Shown here: one piece after another, positions 7,965 to 15,801 of the stretch
How the letters are laid out: each line of letters opens with the position of its first letter
How positions within the stretch are numbered: position 1 is the stretch's first letter
Position numbers and translations under genes: made by a program
The notes under the pieces: model-generated
Databases searched by the model: none
What the model was told of the DNA's origin: nothing
Seen by the model: only the letters and a program-made list of their open reading frames with translations
Assembly (NCBI GenBank): GCA_035510775.1
Contig: DATKGP010000048.1
Span: 1 to 17,546, forward strand
Source: DATKGP01 sp035510775
GTDB taxonomy: Bacteria > Patescibacteriota > UBA1384 > 2-12-FULL-50-11
Length of the DNA stretch: 17,546 nucleotides
Direction: 5' to 3'

Positions 7965-8043
7965 AGCAATAGCGGCCGCTTAGAAATTGCTCTGTTGGGA
8001 GCAGTTTTGTCGTCTGGTTCTGAAGGTTCTGTCGTCACCTTCA
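7965..8043 (+). promoter_or_regulatory. Structured rpoB leader with alternative hairpins (possible attenuator)
   Basis: Three inverted repeats lie in the rpoB 5' leader. AGCAAT (7965-7970) pairs with ATTGCT (7986-7991). TTGCTC (7987-7992) pairs with GAGCAG (7999-8004, one G-T pair) around a 6-nt loop and is followed directly by TTTT (8005-8008), like a weak intrinsic terminator. The two share bases 7987-7991, so they exclude each other, as in an antiterminator/terminator switch. Further on, TGAAGGT (8021-8027) pairs with ACCTTCA (8037-8043) around a 9-nt loop. The T tract is short and the stems modest, so regulation is inferred from base pairing only. Confidence 0.35.
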
Positions 8044-8050
8044 AAAATAG

Positions 8051-8104
8051 ATGACCAAGCCACCGGTATTTGCGGCCTTAAAATATCAAAGCATAGGAGG
8101 CTAA
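8051..8104 (+). CDS. Possible 17-residue upstream ORF (rpoB leader peptide)
   Basis: The frame starts at ATG 8051, encodes MTKPPVFAALKYQSIGG and stops at TAA 8102-8104. Its last sense codons contain the rpoB Shine-Dalgarno sequence (AGGAGG), and its stop lies 1 nt before the proposed rpoB CTG start. Ribosomes terminating here could re-initiate on rpoB. It has no clear Shine-Dalgarno sequence of its own; a hairpin (8021-8043) lies just upstream. It is not homologous to anything I recognise and could be a chance ORF. Confidence 0.3.
   Translation: MTKPPVFAALKYQSIGG
8095..8100 (+). promoter_or_regulatory. Shine-Dalgarno sequence fixing a CTG start for rpoB
   Basis: AGGAGG ends 5 nt before an in-frame CTG at 8106, which is ideal spacing. 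The rpoB frame is closed upstream by TAG at 8094-8096, and no ATG, GTG or TTG occurs between there and the TTG at 8127. That TTG is 26 nt from the Shine-Dalgarno sequence and has none of its own. Confidence 0.75.
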
Positions 8105-8105
8105 A

Positions 8106-11100
8106 CTGCGCAAGTACTTTCGTCCCTTGGACATTAATACAACCTTATCGAACCTGATCGAAGTCCAGTTGAAAAGTTATCACTGGCTGTTTGACGAGGG
8201 GATTGGCGAGCTACTAAACGAGATCTCGCCGGTGGAGGATTTTTCGGGCAAGTTGTTTACTTTGGAGTTTGGTAAATATTCCTTAGACAAGCCGAAATAC
8301 GACGAAGCCACTGCCAAAGAAAAGAATTTAACTTTTAAATCGCCGCTTCGCTGCGAGATTAAGCTTATCAACAAATTAAGCAAAAAAGTTAAGACCGCCG
8401 AGGTTTTCCTGGGCGATTACCCGCTAATGACCGATCGCGGCACCTTCATTATTAACGGTGTTGAGCGAGTGGTCGTTTCGCAGATTGTCCGAAGTTTCGG
8501 TGCCCTGTTTGTTTCGGAAGAGATTTCTGGCCGACGACTTTTTGGCGCCAAAATTATCCCAAACCGCGGCGCTTGGCTAGAATTTGAAACCAACTCACGC
8601 GACGTCTTGAACGTCAAGGTTGATCGTAAACGCCGAATTCCTATCACCACTTTCTTGCGGGCTTTGGGCAAACTCGAGGACAAAAAGATTCTCGAGCTTT
8701 TCAAGAGCGTCGATACCAACAAAGACCATTCTTACATCGCCTCAACCTTGGCGCGTGACCCGGCCAAAACCTACGAAGACGCCGTCATCGAAGTTTACAA
8801 GCGTATCCGTCCAGGTGACTTGGCGACCGTGGAAACGGCCGAGACCTTCCTGCAAAATATCTTCTTCAACAACAAGCGCTACGATTTAGGTCGAGTTGGC
8901 CGCTACAAGATGAACCAGCGTTTGGGAATGAACATCCCCAACACCGTCAAAAACCGGGTCTTACGAATTGAGGATATCGTTGAGACGGTCAAAGAAATTA
9001 TCATCCTTAACAACACTCCTGGCGCCGAGCCGGACGATGTCGACCATCTGAAAAATCGCCGCGTCCGAGCGGTTGGTGAGCTGGTGCAAAACCGTCTGCG
9101 AGTCGGTCTGCTTCGTATGGAACGCATTATTAAAGATCGAATGAGCCAGGTGGCTGAGCCCGACGATGTCAACCCGATTGCCTTAATCAACAGCCGACCG
9201 GTGGCGGCCGTATTGCAGGAGTTCTTTGCTTCCTCACAGATGAGCCAATTTATGAACCAAACCAACCCACTGGCCGAGTTGGAACACAAACGAACTCTGT
9301 CAGCTACTGGTCCGGGCGGTTTGTCACGTGAACACGCCGGTTTTGAAGTTCGCGATGTTCACCGCTCACACTATGGCCGCATCTGCCCGATTACTACTCC
9401 CGAAGGTCAGAACGCCGGCTTGGCCGGCTATTTGGCGACTTCAGCCCGAGTTAACGAGTACGGTTTTATCGAAACACCTTTTCGTAAAGTCGAGGTCAAG
9501 GGCAGCAAAGCCAAGGTTACCAGCAAAGTTGAGTATCTAGATGCCTTCGACGAAGAAAAATATGTCCTAGCCCCGTTCTCGGCCGAGAGCGACAGCCAGG
9601 GCTACCTCGTCGGTTCTAAAACCATCGCCCGCAAACACGGCGACCCAATTATTGCTCCAGTTACCAGCATCAACTACATCGATGTCTCACCACAGCAAAT
9701 CGGCTCTATTGCCGTGACTTTGATTCCCTTTATCGAACACGATGATGCCAAACGGGCTTTGATGGGCTCGAACATGCAACGTCAGGCCGTTCCGCTGATT
9801 CGTCCGCAATCCCCAGTTATCGGTACTGGCATGGAAGATTCAGTCAAAGACTCTGGCCAGCTAATTGTTTCCGAACACGAAGGCGTGGTTACTTATGCTG
9901 ATAGCGACAAAATTACCATCAAATCCAAGAACGGCGAGAAATCTTACAACTTATTGAAATTTGTCCGTTCCAACCAGAGCACCTGTATTAACCAGCGACC
10001 GACTATCAAGATTGGTGACAAGGTTAAGGCCGGTCAGGTGATCGCCGACTCCTCGGCCTCCGATGAAGGGGAGCTGGCCATCGGTCAGAACGTCACCGTT
10101 GCCTATATGAGCTGGGGCGGTTACAACTACGAGGACGCCATTATCGTCTCCGAACGGCTGGTGCGCGATGATCGCTTTACCTCAATTCACATTGAAAAAT
10201 ACTCGGCTGAAGTTCGTGACACTAAGCTTGGTCCCGAGTTAATTACCCGCGACATTCCTAACGTCGGCGATGAAGCTCTGGCCAATCTTGACGAACAGGG
10301 AATTATCCGCATTGGCGCCGAAGTCACCTCTGGCGATATTCTGGTGGGTAAAATTACCCCGCGTGGTGAAACCGAACTAACGGCCGAAGAGAAACTTCTT
10401 CGAGCTATATTTGGCGAAAAAGCCAAAGATGTTAAAGACACCTCTTTGCGCCTGCCTCACGGCGAGCGTGGCAAAATTGTCGAGGTGAAAATCTTTTCTA
10501 AAGACACCGGCGACGAACTACCGGCCGGCGTTTACCAACAAATCGAGGTTTCGGTTGCCCAACTGCGTAAACTTACCGTTGGTGACAAAATGGCTGGCCG
10601 ACACGGTAACAAAGGTGTTATCTCGATTGTCGTGCCGGAAGCCGACATGCCGTATCAGCCCGACGGCACACCGGTTGATATTATTCTCAACCCGCTCGGT
10701 GTTATCTCTCGTATGAACTTGGGTCAGATGTTGGAAACCCACTTAGGCTGGGCGGCTACTAAGCTTAACTACAAAGTTGCTACCCCAGCTTTTTACGGTG
10801 TACCAGTAGCCGACATTCAAAAAGAACTCAAAAAAGCCGGTCTACCGGAAGACGGCAAAATTCAGTTGCGTGACGGCCGCACAGGTGACGACTACGATCA
10901 AAAAACCACCATTGGTACCAACTATATCCTGAAGCTTATTCATCTTGTCGACGACAAGATGCACGCTCGGTCAACCGGTCCGTACTCGATGGTTACCCAG
11001 CAGCCGCTCGGTGGTAAAGCCCAGTTCGGTGGCCAGCGCTTTGGAGAAATGGAAGTTTGGGCGCTCGAGGCTTACGGTGCCGCTCACTCGCTGCAGGAAA

Positions 11101-11408
11101 TGCTGACAATTAAATCCGACGACGTTATTGGCCGAGCCAAGGCCTATGAGGCGATTATTAAGGGTGAAGAAATTCAGAAACCCCAGATTCCAGCCTCGTT
11201 CGCGGTTTTGGTGCGGGAGCTGCAAAGCCTATGCTTAAACGTCGAAGTTATCGAAACCGACGCCAAAATGAAAGAAATTGAAGCCGGCCGCAGCCTTTTG
11301 GAATCCCAGGCTATCGCTATGGATGAGTCTACCGATGCTCCCAACCTCGATGTCCCAGAAGAAGAGGCGGTCAAAACAAAAGCTACCAAAAACGGAGAGG
11401 AGAATTGA
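8106..11408 (+). CDS. rpoB: DNA-directed RNA polymerase subunit beta
   Basis: RpoB forms one half of the RNA polymerase active-site cleft and carries the rifampicin pocket. The product is 1100 residues when read from the CTG at 8106, giving (M)RKYFRPLDINTTLSNLIEVQ; starting at the TTG at 8127 would drop seven residues. Landmarks in order are the protrusion/lobe (LTFKSPLRCEIKL; DRGTFIINGVERVVVSQIVRS), the fork and rifampicin region (SSQMSQFMNQTNPLAEL, then HKRTLSATGPGGLSREHAGF), SHYGRICPITTPEGQN, the hybrid-binding NYEDAIIVSERLVRDDRF, GDKMAGRHGNKGVIS, and the C-terminal clamp (GGKAQFGGQRFGEMEVWALE). Compared with E. coli beta (1342 aa) it lacks the large lineage-specific insertions. Several rifampicin-contact positions differ from consensus. 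The TGA overlaps the rpoC ATG by one base. rplJ and rplL, the usual upstream neighbours, are replaced by obg. Confidence 0.97.
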   Translation: MRKYFRPLDINTTLSNLIEVQLKSYHWLFDEGIGELLNEISPVEDFSGKLFTLEFGKYSLDKPKYDEATAKEKNLTFKSPLRCEIKLINKLSKKVKTAEVFLGDYPLMTDRGTFIINGVERVVVSQIVRSFGALFVSEEISGRRLFGAKIIPNRGAWLEFETNSRDVLNVKVDRKRRIPITTFLRALGKLEDKKILELFKSVDTNKDHSYIASTLARDPAKTYEDAVIEVYKRIRPGDLATVETAETFLQNIFFNNKRYDLGRVGRYKMNQRLGMNIPNTVKNRVLRIEDIVETVKEIIILNNTPGAEPDDVDHLKNRRVRAVGELVQNRLRVGLLRMERIIKDRMSQVAEPDDVNPIALINSRPVAAVLQEFFASSQMSQFMNQTNPLAELEHKRTLSATGPGGLSREHAGFEVRDVHRSHYGRICPITTPEGQNAGLAGYLATSARVNEYGFIETPFRKVEVKGSKAKVTSKVEYLDAFDEEKYVLAPFSAESDSQGYLVGSKTIARKHGDPIIAPVTSINYIDVSPQQIGSIAVTLIPFIEHDDAKRALMGSNMQRQAVPLIRPQSPVIGTGMEDSVKDSGQLIVSEHEGVVTYADSDKITIKSKNGEKSYNLLKFVRSNQSTCINQRPTIKIGDKVKAGQVIADSSASDEGELAIGQNVTVAYMSWGGYNYEDAIIVSERLVRDDRFTSIHIEKYSAEVRDTKLGPELITRDIPNVGDEALANLDEQGIIRIGAEVTSGDILVGKITPRGETELTAEEKLLRAIFGEKAKDVKDTSLRLPHGERGKIVEVKIFSKDTGDELPAGVYQQIEVSVAQLRKLTVGDKMAGRHGNKGVISIVVPEADMPYQPDGTPVDIILNPLGVISRMNLGQMLETHLGWAATKLNYKVATPAFYGVPVADIQKELKKAGLPEDGKIQLRDGRTGDDYDQKTTIGTNYILKLIHLVDDKMHARSTGPYSMVTQQPLGGKAQFGGQRFGEMEVWALEAYGAAHSLQEMLTIKSDDVIGRAKAYEAIIKGEEIQKPQIPASFAVLVRELQSLCLNVEVIETDAKMKEIEAGRSLLESQAIAMDESTDAPNLDVPEEEAVKTKATKNGEEN

Positions 11409-14400
11409 TGCCTGAACTAAAGATGTCCGTTCGTCCAGAAAAACAAGAGTTTAATCTTCTCAACTTTGAAGGTTTGCGGGTTCGTGTCGCCAGTCCAGAC
11501 GACATTGAAAAATGGAGCTACGGCGAAGTTTTGAAGCCCGAGACAATTAACTATCGAACCCAAAAACCGGAACGCGACGGTCTTTTTGACGAGCGCATTT
11601 TCGGCCCGACTAAAGACTGGGAATGTTACTGCGGCAAATACAAGCGGATTCGCTACAAAGGCGTAATTTGCGACAAATGTGGCGTTGAGGTCACCCGCAG
11701 TTCAGTTCGCCGCGAGCGGATGGGTCATATTGATCTAGCCGTGCCGGTTGCCCACATTTGGTATGTCCGAGGCGTGCCTTACACCTTGAGCACTTTGCTC
11801 GATGTGCCGGTTGGCGAGCTGGAAAAAGTCGTCTACTTCGCCAGTTTTATTATCATCACCGTCAACGACGACCTTCGACATCAGGCTATTGAACAGCTTG
11901 ATTTGGAATACAAAGCCGCCAAAGAAACACTCAAAGACTCGCCGGAGCGGCTCGAGCAGCTGGAAGTCAGCTACAAAGCCACCAAGAGCGAGCTTAATAG
12001 TTTGCAACCTCGATCAGTCATCGGCGAGGGTAAGTACCACGAGCTGTCGATGCGTTTCGGTAACATTGTCCGAGTCGGTATAGGTGCCGAGGCAATTCTC
12101 GAACTCTTGAAACAAGTCAACATCGAGGAAGAAATCTCGATTATTAAGCAGGAATTAGCGACTGTTCAGAGCAACCTGGCTCGCCGACTAACCAAGCGTC
12201 TGAAAATCTTGAGCGATTTGAAACAGGCCGGCATTCGGGCTGACTGGTTTATCATCTCTAAATTACCGGTACTGCCGGCTGATTTACGACCGATGGTTCA
12301 GCTCGACGGTGGCCGATTCGCCTCCAGCGACTTGAACGATTTGTATCGCCGAGTCATTAACCGCAACAACCGCTTGAAACGGCTAATGAACCAAGGCGCG
12401 CCGGACGTGATTGTCCGCAACGAAAAACGCATGCTTCAAGAGGCCGTCGATGCTCTCATCGACAACTCGGCTCGCAAAACCCAAACCACCATCGGCCGCC
12501 AGCCGCGCTCCCTCTCTGATATGCTCCGTGGCAAACAGGGTCGTTTCCGCCAAAACCTCTTGGGTAAACGTGTCGACTATTCCGGCCGTTCGGTCATCGT
12601 TGTCGGTCCAAACCTGAAGCTTGACCAGTGCGGCCTGCCGAAAGTCATGGCTTTGGAGCTCTTCAAACCGTTTGTTGTCTCCAAGCTCATCAACGAAGGC
12701 TACGTCCACAACGTCAAAAATGCCGCCCGTCTTATCGAGCGCGGTACCCCAGAAGTTTGGGAGATTTTGGAAGAAGTTACAAAAGACGCCTACGTTCTCT
12801 TGAACCGCGCCCCAACTCTGCACCGTTTGGGCATTCAAGCCTTCCGGCCAATTTTGGTTGAGGGTAAGGCTATCCAGCTTCATCCGCTAGTCTGTGCTGC
12901 CTACAACGCCGACTTCGACGGTGACCAAATGGCCGTCCACGTGCCGTTGTCTGATCAGGCAAAATATGAAGCCAAAGAACTAATGTGCTCCAAGAAAAAC
13001 CTGCTCAAACCGGCCTCCGGCGAACCGTTAACGGCACCGCGTTTGGATATCGTCTTCGGACTGTTTTATCTGTCCAACGAGCGCAAGGGCGTCAAAGGTG
13101 AGGGCAAGGCTTTTGCCAACGTCGACGAAGTCGTGACCGCTTTTAACCGCGGCCTAGTTCATCCCCAGGCGGTTATTGAGCTGCGTTCAAACGAAGGACG
13201 AATTACCACCACTGCCGGCCGAGCGATGATTAACGCGATTCTGCCGGAAGGTTTCGCCTATGTTAACGAGCCGATGGACACCAAGAAACTCAAAAACATC
13301 ATGCGCGAGGTCTACAAAACTTACGGCCAAGAGGCAACGGCCAAGTTGGCAGATGATTTAATGGCTCTGGGCTTCAAATTCTCCGAGCAAAGCGGCATGA
13401 CCATGTCGATGTTCGACATTAACGTGCCAAAAAACAAAAAAGAGCTTATCAAACACGGTGAGGACGCCATCGACGAAATTACCAAGCGCTATCGCCGCGG
13501 CTTAATTACCGACGACGAACGCAAAAAACTCTCAATTGAGCAGTGGTCAGAAATCCGCAACAAAATGGAAAAAGAAGTTAAAGATTCTTTCGACCACAAC
13601 AGCTCGATTTGGACGATGGTCACCTCCGGTGCCCGAGGTTCATCCAACCAGCTCTCACAGCTGGCTGGTATGAAGGGCTTGGTGGTTAACCCAGCCGGTG
13701 GCATTATCGAAGTTCCAATTACCTCCAATTACAAAGAAGGTCTGTCGGTACTGGAGTACTTCATTACCACTCACGGTTCTCGAAAAGGTATCTCCGACAC
13801 CTCGCTCAAAACTGCCGACGCTGGTTATCTAACCCGCCGACTCGTTGATGTCTCGCAAGATTTGGTAATTACCACCAAAGATTGCGGCACCAAAGAAGGC
13901 CGAGTGATTAGCGAGGCTGATGCCAAAGGATACGGCGGCAACTATCAAGAACGGCTGGCTGGCCGAGTAGCGATGAGCACTATTAAAGGCAAAGACGGCA
14001 AGCCAATCGTCAAAGTCAACCAAGAAATCACTGAAGATATCGCCAAAGAAATTGTCGATAACGAAATCAAAGAAGTCACGGTTCGTTCGGTTCTGCACTG
14101 TCAGGCCGATTGGGGTATCTGCCAGCACTGTTATGGTCGCGATTTGGCCACAGGCGAAATCGTCAAGATTGGCACGGCTGTTGGTATTATGGCCGCCCAA
14201 GCCATCGGTGAGCCTGGCACCCAGCTGACAATGAAAACCTTCCACTCCGGTGGAGTTTTCTCCGGCGGCGATGTGACGACCGGCTTGCCGCGAGTTGAAG
14301 AAATCTTCGAGGCTCGCCCGCCACACACCCCGGCGATTCTTTCTGATATCGACGGCAAGGTTTTGGTCAGCGAATCGAAAGATCGCGTTTATGTCGACGT

Positions 14401-15262
14401 CGTTTCCGACGAAATCGAAACCGAAACCCTTGAACTAATCGAAGACTACGAGCCGGCTATCAAAGACGGTGATGTAGTCAAGCTCAAACAGGCCGTTGCC
14501 ACTGCCACCGACAAAAAAGCCATCCGAGCCAACGTCGCCGGCAAGGTTGAGATTAAGGGTAAGAAAATCACCATCACCTCGCAGGAGCCGATTAAGGCCA
14601 ACTATTATATTCCTGGTGACGCTACTCTCAAGGTTAAAAACGGCGACAAAGTTGTCAAAGGCGATATGCTGACCGAAGGTCATGTTGACCCGAATCAGTC
14701 GCTCGACTTACGCGGCCTCAAGCCGACTCAAGACTACATTATTCAAGAGGTTCAGAGCGTCTACGCCGCCAACGGCGCCGATGTCAACGAACGCCACATC
14801 GAGATTATTACTCGAAGTATGTTCTCGAAAGTTCGTGTGCTTGAGGGCGGCGACTCGACGTTATTGGCTGGTCAAGTCTTGGGTAAGCTCGAGCTCGATC
14901 GTCTTAATAAAGAGTTGGAAAGCCAACACAAGCAGCCTGTTCGCTATGAGCGCATTGTCTTGGGTATCACCCGAGCTTCGCTGCAGACCAACAGCTTCCT
15001 CTCCGCCGCTTCGTTCCAGGAAACCACCAGCGTCTTGATTCGCGCCGCCATTCAGGGCGCCGTCGATCCACTCAAGGGTCTCAAAGAAAACGTCATCATC
15101 GGTAAGCTAATCCCGGCCGGTACTGGCTATGGAGTCCGAGCCGCCGAGCAGGCTGTCAAAGACGCCGATATCGCCGCGGAGATAGCTGCCAAAGCCCCGA
15201 AAGTCCTTCCCCCCGAGGAAAAGAAAGCCGAACCAGTTGAGTTAGAAGTAAAAGAAGGATAA
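11408..15262 (+). CDS. rpoC: DNA-directed RNA polymerase subunit beta'
   Basis: RpoC supplies the catalytic Mg-binding aspartates and most of the clamp. The ATG at 11408 overlaps the rpoB TGA (TGATG) and follows GAGGAG with a 5-nt spacer; a TTG one codon upstream is less likely. The product is 1284 residues. Zinc site 1 uses C73, C75, C88 and C91 (CYCG...CDKC). The RQNLLGKRVDYSGRSVIVVG and NRAPTLHRLGIQAF blocks precede the catalytic NADFDGDQM at about 500-508 (D502, D504, D506). Zinc site 2 uses C826, C898, C905 and C908 (CQADWGICQHC). The trigger loop region reads GIMAAQAIGEPGTQLTMKTF from about residue 925. The C-terminal tail is Lys/Glu/Pro/Ala-rich (VLPPEEKKAEPVELEVKEG) and probably disordered. 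All key residues are present and there is no sign of a frameshift. Confidence 0.98.
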   Translation: MPELKMSVRPEKQEFNLLNFEGLRVRVASPDDIEKWSYGEVLKPETINYRTQKPERDGLFDERIFGPTKDWECYCGKYKRIRYKGVICDKCGVEVTRSSVRRERMGHIDLAVPVAHIWYVRGVPYTLSTLLDVPVGELEKVVYFASFIIITVNDDLRHQAIEQLDLEYKAAKETLKDSPERLEQLEVSYKATKSELNSLQPRSVIGEGKYHELSMRFGNIVRVGIGAEAILELLKQVNIEEEISIIKQELATVQSNLARRLTKRLKILSDLKQAGIRADWFIISKLPVLPADLRPMVQLDGGRFASSDLNDLYRRVINRNNRLKRLMNQGAPDVIVRNEKRMLQEAVDALIDNSARKTQTTIGRQPRSLSDMLRGKQGRFRQNLLGKRVDYSGRSVIVVGPNLKLDQCGLPKVMALELFKPFVVSKLINEGYVHNVKNAARLIERGTPEVWEILEEVTKDAYVLLNRAPTLHRLGIQAFRPILVEGKAIQLHPLVCAAYNADFDGDQMAVHVPLSDQAKYEAKELMCSKKNLLKPASGEPLTAPRLDIVFGLFYLSNERKGVKGEGKAFANVDEVVTAFNRGLVHPQAVIELRSNEGRITTTAGRAMINAILPEGFAYVNEPMDTKKLKNIMREVYKTYGQEATAKLADDLMALGFKFSEQSGMTMSMFDINVPKNKKELIKHGEDAIDEITKRYRRGLITDDERKKLSIEQWSEIRNKMEKEVKDSFDHNSSIWTMVTSGARGSSNQLSQLAGMKGLVVNPAGGIIEVPITSNYKEGLSVLEYFITTHGSRKGISDTSLKTADAGYLTRRLVDVSQDLVITTKDCGTKEGRVISEADAKGYGGNYQERLAGRVAMSTIKGKDGKPIVKVNQEITEDIAKEIVDNEIKEVTVRSVLHCQADWGICQHCYGRDLATGEIVKIGTAVGIMAAQAIGEPGTQLTMKTFHSGGVFSGGDVTTGLPRVEEIFEARPPHTPAILSDIDGKVLVSESKDRVYVDVVSDEIETETLELIEDYEPAIKDGDVVKLKQAVATATDKKAIRANVAGKVEIKGKKITITSQEPIKANYYIPGDATLKVKNGDKVVKGDMLTEGHVDPNQSLDLRGLKPTQDYIIQEVQSVYAANGADVNERHIEIITRSMFSKVRVLEGGDSTLLAGQVLGKLELDRLNKELESQHKQPVRYERIVLGITRASLQTNSFLSAASFQETTSVLIRAAIQGAVDPLKGLKENVIIGKLIPAGTGYGVRAAEQAVKDADIAAEIAAKAPKVLPPEEKKAEPVELEVKEG

Positions 15263-15275
15263 ACTATATTAGTTA

Positions 15276-15689
15276 ATGCCAACCATTAATCAGCTAGTTA
15301 GACACGGTCGCAGTAAGGTGAAGAGTAAGCCGAAATCACCGGCGCTTCATCGCGCCTATAATTCCCTCAAAAACCGACCGATTGAGCTGACCGGCCGCCC
15401 GTTCATTCGCGGCGTCTGCACTAAAGTCACCACCATGACTCCGAAGAAACCGAACTCGGCCTTGCGCAAAATCGCTCGTGTTCGCTTGACTAGCGGCCAA
15501 GAAATTACCGCCTATATTCCCGGAATCAAACATAACCTCCAGGAGCACTCACTAGTGCTGGTTCGCGGTGGTCGAGTTAAAGACTTGCCGGGCGTGAAAT
15601 ACCACATTGTCCGAGGCGTCTTAAATGCCGAGGGCGTGGAAAATCGCAAAAAAGCCCGCAGTAAATACGGAGCTAAGAAACCGAAATGA
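15276..15689 (+). CDS. rpsL: 30S ribosomal protein S12
   Basis: S12 sits at the decoding centre of the 30S subunit and controls translational accuracy. The 137-residue product (MPTINQLVRHGRSK...) contains TPKKPNSALRK (KPNSA at 58-62), HNLQEHS (86-92) and GGRVKDLPGVKYH (98-110), so the two lysines whose mutation gives streptomycin resistance elsewhere are intact. The extra segment before RGVC (AYNSLKNRPIELTGRPFI) matches the longer Gram-positive-type S12 rather than the E. coli form, and PFI replaces the common PQK there. The gene begins 13 nt after the rpoC stop. The nearest Shine-Dalgarno-like sequence (AAGGA at 15255-15259) is 16 nt from the ATG, longer than usual; a TAG in frame at 15270 rules out an earlier start. 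Confidence 0.97.
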   Translation: MPTINQLVRHGRSKVKSKPKSPALHRAYNSLKNRPIELTGRPFIRGVCTKVTTMTPKKPNSALRKIARVRLTSGQEITAYIPGIKHNLQEHSLVLVRGGRVKDLPGVKYHIVRGVLNAEGVENRKKARSKYGAKKPK

Positions 15690-15693
15690 ACAA

Positions 15694-15732
15694 ATTATCA
15701 ATTAGCAATTATCAATTAGCAATTAATTATCA
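15694..15732 (+). repeat. Tandem 7-nt repeats ATTA(T/G)CA
   Basis: Directly after rpsL the sequence reads ATTATCA, ATTAGCA, ATTATCA, ATTAGCA, then ATTA and another ATTATCA. This is four perfect-register heptads (15694-15721), a 4-nt slip and a fifth copy (15726-15732). The tract is far more AT-rich than the flanking genes and encodes no protein. Confidence 0.8.
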
Positions 15733-15733
15733 A

Positions 15734-15739
15734 TATAAT
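15734..15739 (+). promoter_or_regulatory. TATAAT hexamer, possible -10 box for rpsG-fusA
   Basis: A perfect TATAAT lies 68 nt before rpsG. The best upstream -35-like hexamer is TTATCA (15709-15714), 4/6 to consensus with a long 19-nt spacer. In such an AT-rich tract a -10 match can easily be chance. Confidence 0.25.
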
Positions 15740-15751
15740 AATTCTCATTAC

Positions 15752-15783
15752 TTGAAAATTGAAAATTTTAAATTGAAAATTTC
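15752..15783 (+). repeat. Second heptad tract, TTGAAAA type
   Basis: TTGAAAA, TTGAAAA, TTTTAAA, TTGAAAA and a trailing TTTC follow each other in 7-nt register (15752-15783). The period is the same as in the ATTA(T/G)CA tract 20 nt upstream but the word differs. Together they fill most of the 112-nt rpsL-rpsG gap. No GC-rich terminator stem is present. Confidence 0.75.
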
Positions 15784-15801
15784 GAACGGAGTGAGAGTTT
15801 G

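Noticed and set aside
7971..7980. Perfect palindrome AGCGGCCGCT containing a NotI site in the rpoB leader
   Set aside because: It could suggest a cloning junction, but it sits in the loop of a natural hairpin with no vector-like flanks; a chance occurrence or part of the leader fold is more likely.
15759..15783. Partly self-complementary AT sequence as a terminator after rpsL
   Set aside because: The stems are imperfect and have no GC pairs; the heptad repeat explains the symmetry, and rpsG and fusA are expected to be co-transcribed.
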